NCBI GenBank assembly: GCA_007129145.1
Contig: SKWC01000393.1
Location: 1-7,797 of the forward strand
Direction of reading: 5' to 3'
DNA length: 7,797 bases
Origin: Rubritepida sp.
GTDB taxonomy: Bacteria > Pseudomonadota > Alphaproteobacteria > Acetobacterales > Acetobacteraceae
Notes under the pieces: generated by a model
The model's input: the letters and a program-made list of their open reading frames with translations, nothing else
Databases searched by the model: none
Told to the model about the DNA's origin: nothing
Shown: positions 6,401 through 7,797 of the stretch, piece after piece
Numbering within the stretch: position 1 is the first letter of the stretch
Layout of the letters: every line of letters begins with the position of its first letter
Made by a program: the position numbers and the translations under genes

Positions 6401-6654
6401 TCATGTTCGGTGTCGCTGAACGCCGCGGATCATGGCGGGCGGGGCCAGCGGCCGCGGGGCCGTCGCGATGAAGACCAGCCTGTCGCATGTCGACGGCGCG
6501 GTCGAAGGCTGGCAGGATGCACCCAGCCGCGACGCCGCCCCCGCTGGTGACGCCCCGAGCGTCGCGGCCGCGCGCCCCGGGACGCAGGAGGGAAGCGCGG
6601 GGTGGTGTGAATGGCGCCGGGCAGGTGTCGGTTGATATGCGAGGTGGGCGCAGG
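6401..6654. other. Gap upstream of the SH3-domain gene; nothing assignable
   Basis: No gene can be supported here. Several frames are open on both strands because stop codons are rare at this GC content, but none shows a recognisable motif, a signal peptide or a good ribosome binding site. The stretch may hold more decayed sequence from the IS256-type element or its insertion site, and must include the promoter of the gene starting at 6655; no clear -35/-10 pair was found. Confidence 0.45.
6641..6648 (+). promoter_or_regulatory. Ribosome binding site deciding start of the SH3-domain gene
   Basis: GAGGTGGG lies 6 bases before the ATG at 6655. The frame is open further upstream with ATG codons at 6487 and 6637, but the first has no site and would add an arginine- and proline-rich extension before the signal peptide. 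The ATG at 6658 is a near-equal alternative. Confidence 0.5.
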
Positions 6655-7317
6655 ATGATGGAAAAGGGAGTCTCTGGCCGTGCAGGTCGGGCGCGGCTCG
6701 GAGCGGTGCTTGCGATGGCGCTGATGTGGGCGTCCCCGCTGGCCGCGACCCAGGAGTACATCCTGCCAACGCTTTTCAACGTCACGGGCGTCGCCGACGA
6801 CGATGTCCTGAACATTCGCGTCAGGCCGAGCGCCGGAGCCGAGATCATCGGCGCGCTGGCCCCCGACGCCCGCGGCGTCGAGGTCGTGGCCCATGATGCC
6901 AGCGGGCGCTGGGCGCAGATCAACACGGGCGAGCGCAGCGGCTGGGTCGCGCTGCGCTATCTCGCCTACCGCACCGATGTCTGGGAGCCGGGCGCGGTGC
7001 CAGCGGCGCTGCGCTGTATCGGAACCGAGCCGTTCTGGTCGCTGGTGACTGCAGACGATGTGGCCGTATTCTCGACGCCTGACGCGCCGGACCGGTCGAT
7101 GAAGCTGGAGGCGGTGCTCGATACCGGGGTGTTCCGTTCCCCGCACCGCGCGCTTCTTGCGCGCAGCGATGCACGCAGCCTGGTGGCGGTCATCGCGCCC
7201 GCCGCCTGTTCGGACGGTATGTCGGACATGGCCTATGGCCTTGAGGCGACGCTGATCCTGCAAGATGGGGAAGGCGCAGGCATGCTGACCGGCTGCTGCT
7301 CGATCGCGCCCCGCTGA
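6655..7317 (+). CDS. Secreted SH3-domain protein with COG3650-like C-terminal domain
   Basis: The 220-residue product starts with a signal peptide (basic RAGRARLG, hydrophobic AVLAMALMWA, cut near Ala31). Residues about 42-106 form a bacterial SH3 (SH3b) domain: VLNIRVRPSAGAEIIGAL, GRWAQIN, SGWVALRYL. These domains commonly bind peptidoglycan or proteins in the periplasm. Residues about 119-216 match the COG3650-like pattern as I remember it: RCIGTEPFWSL, the PAACSDGMSD block and the closing LTGCC. Cysteines at 121, 185, 214 and 215 are conserved parts of these motifs and probably form disulfides. The biochemical role of this family is not established. The gene stands alone, divergent from the secreted gene at 5482-6042 with the IS remnant between them, and is followed by a GC-rich hairpin. 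The start at 6655 rather than the upstream ATGs is chosen from the site at 6641-6648 and the signal peptide. Confidence 0.88.
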   Translation: MMEKGVSGRAGRARLGAVLAMALMWASPLAATQEYILPTLFNVTGVADDDVLNIRVRPSAGAEIIGALAPDARGVEVVAHDASGRWAQINTGERSGWVALRYLAYRTDVWEPGAVPAALRCIGTEPFWSLVTADDVAVFSTPDAPDRSMKLEAVLDTGVFRSPHRALLARSDARSLVAVIAPAACSDGMSDMAYGLEATLILQDGEGAGMLTGCCSIAPR

Positions 7318-7319
7318 AG

Positions 7320-7343
7320 CCCGCGCCACAGGCCGGGCGCGGG
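7320..7343 (+). terminator. GC-rich hairpin just after the SH3-domain gene
   Basis: CCCGCGCC (7320-7327) pairs perfectly with GGCGCGGG (7336-7343) around an 8-base loop, starting 3 bases after the stop codon. A G run follows instead of a T run, so it is not a canonical intrinsic terminator, but the position favours a role in transcript ending or 3'-end protection. Confidence 0.45.
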
Positions 7344-7469
7344 GGGGGCCGGCGCGGCCGACATTGCTGCGCGGGCAACCCTGGCACTGGCAGCGGCCGG
7401 CCTTCGGTGCGTTGTCGCCGGCGGCGGGTCCCTGCTTCGGCTTTTCACGGCGATCCGGGTGCGACAGGC

Positions 7470-7495
7470 CGGGTCCGCCCCTGACGCCGGACCCG
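7470..7495. repeat. Perfect 8-bp inverted repeat in intergenic gap
   Basis: CGGGTCCG (7470-7477) and CGGACCCG (7488-7495) are exact reverse complements around a 10-base loop. The 3' arm can alternatively pair as CCGGAC (7487-7492) with GTCCGG (7505-7510), so two mutually exclusive stems are possible. No T run follows. Confidence 0.45.
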
Positions 7496-7580
7496 AACGG
7501 CGCCGTCCGGGGCGGGCTTGCGGCCCGTCCGAGCCTTGCGGGACCGCCTGCGGGCACATAGTTCCCAGATGTGCGGGTGT

Positions 7581-7637
7581 GCCTGATCTGAGACCGCACG
7601 CACCTCACCAGAATCATTGCCCTGACGCGGATCAGGC
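7581..7637. repeat. Inverted repeat pair GCCTGATC / GATCAGGC upstream of the last gene
   Basis: GCCTGATC (7581-7588) and GATCAGGC (7630-7637) are exact reverse complements 41 bases apart. The right arm also forms a local hairpin CCTGA (7621-7625) with TCAGG (7632-7636). The placement about 70-130 bases before the ATG at 7708 fits a regulator site or an alternative leader fold. Confidence 0.4.
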
Positions 7638-7707
7638 AAGCATGGTTTTCCTGAGATCGGTCCGTCCGGCATGTCGCCGGGTCGGGTACTCAACCTGCGA
7701 GGACGTG

Positions 7708-7797
7708 ATGGGAAAAGGCGACAACAAGCGCGGAAACAAGGAAGTGAAGAAGCCGAAGCAGGAGAAACCCAAGGTTCTTGCGACGGCCAATTCCGGC
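7708..7797 (+). CDS. Start of small lysine-rich conserved protein (3'-truncated)
   Basis: Thirty codons are visible before the window ends, opening MGKGDNKRGNKEVKKPKQEK. This is very like the start of a family of short basic proteins of unknown function common in alphaproteobacteria, usually annotated as hypothetical; the recognition is from memory. The region is dominated by Lys, Asn, Gly and Glu, is probably disordered, and has no signal peptide or membrane segment, so the product should be cytoplasmic. A GAGGA site at 7699-7703 lies 4 bases before the ATG; the GTG at 7705 is an in-frame alternative start one codon earlier. The codons here use more AAG/AAC than the genes to the left, as expected from the composition. 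Function is unknown. Confidence 0.8.
   Translation, partial: MGKGDNKRGNKEVKKPKQEKPKVLATANSG

Larger units (their letters stand above)
7344..7707. other. Structured non-coding gap before the last gene
   Basis: I see no supportable gene. The first half (to about 7560) is GC-rich and full of stems, including a perfect 8-bp hairpin at 7470-7495 and a CGGCGCCG palindrome at 7498-7505. The second half (7560-7707) is less GC-rich, holds an 8-bp inverted repeat pair (7581-7588 with 7630-7637) and presumably the promoter of the gene at 7708. A weak candidate is TTGCCC (7618-7623) with CATGGT (7641-7646), 17 bases apart, which I would not rely on. Confidence 0.5.

Noticed and set aside
6487..6654. N-terminal extension of the SH3-domain gene to the ATG at 6487
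   Set aside because: The extra 56 residues are Arg/Pro-rich, precede a normal signal peptide, and lack a ribosome binding site; the start at 6655 is better supported.
6655..6669. Shared ATGGAAAAGGG at the starts of the gene at 6655 and just upstream of the minus-strand gene at 6042
   Set aside because: An 11-base purine-rich match near ribosome binding sites can arise by chance; the surrounding bases do not align.
5694..6926. 410-codon minus-strand open frame spanning two genes and the IS remnant
   Set aside because: It runs out of frame with the transposase-like sequence and with the better-supported secreted gene, and crosses antisense into the SH3-domain gene.
6430..7617. 395-codon minus-strand open frame opposite the SH3-domain gene
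   Set aside because: It is antisense to a gene with recognisable SH3 and COG3650-like motifs and has no motifs of its own.
7364..7693. Short open frames on both strands in the gap before the last gene
   Set aside because: There is no recognisable motif, no ribosome binding site and biased Arg/Pro/Gly/Ala content expected from GC-rich non-coding DNA.
1..7797. CRISPR array, tRNA or rRNA genes, intact mobile element
   Set aside because: No regularly spaced identical repeats, no tRNA cloverleaf or rRNA sequence, and no complete transposase with terminal repeats were seen by eye.

Overview
The window is very GC-rich, and third codon positions are almost all G or C. Codon style, the family of small proteins represented at the right edge (opening MGKGDNKRGNKE), and the many short secreted proteins of unknown function suggest an alphaproteobacterium, most likely of the Rhodobacteraceae (Paracoccus/Rhodobacter type). 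This assignment is inferred from protein style; no rRNA or other marker gene is present.

Layout. (1) Positions 1-2022 (+) hold the C-terminal part of a large superfamily 1 helicase that continues into a Vsr-like nuclease domain and ends in a GreA/GreB-type C-terminal domain; its N-terminus lies off the left edge. (2) Positions 2023-2408 are a regulatory gap with a 39-base-period direct repeat, a perfect 9-bp hairpin and a plausible promoter. (3) Positions 2409-5466 (+) are a tight three-gene operon, each junction being an ATGA stop/start overlap: a secreted protein of unknown family, a two-pass membrane protein with a large periplasmic part, and a secreted trypsin-fold serine protease fused to a discoidin (F5/8 type C)-like domain. 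(4) Positions 5482-6042 (-) encode a convergent small secreted protein; a perfect hairpin at the junction may terminate transcription from both sides. (5) Positions 6074-6400 (-) look like the eroded C-terminal end of an IS256/Mutator-type transposase, lying directly upstream of that gene. (6) Positions 6655-7317 (+) encode a secreted protein with a bacterial SH3 domain followed by a COG3650-like domain. (7) Positions 7318-7707 are a structured non-coding gap, followed by the first 30 codons of a small lysine-rich protein that runs off the right edge.

How the genes may work together. The three-gene operon is the most distinctive unit. Its products appear to be a periplasmic protein, an inner-membrane-anchored protein and a secreted protease with a possible carbohydrate- or ligand-binding tail, all co-translated, which suggests one envelope-located process (processing, sensing or surface proteolysis). 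Two further secreted proteins follow, so most of the window is envelope-directed. The helicase-nuclease is probably an independent nucleic-acid (repair or defence) gene. No tRNA, rRNA, CRISPR array or intact mobile element was seen.
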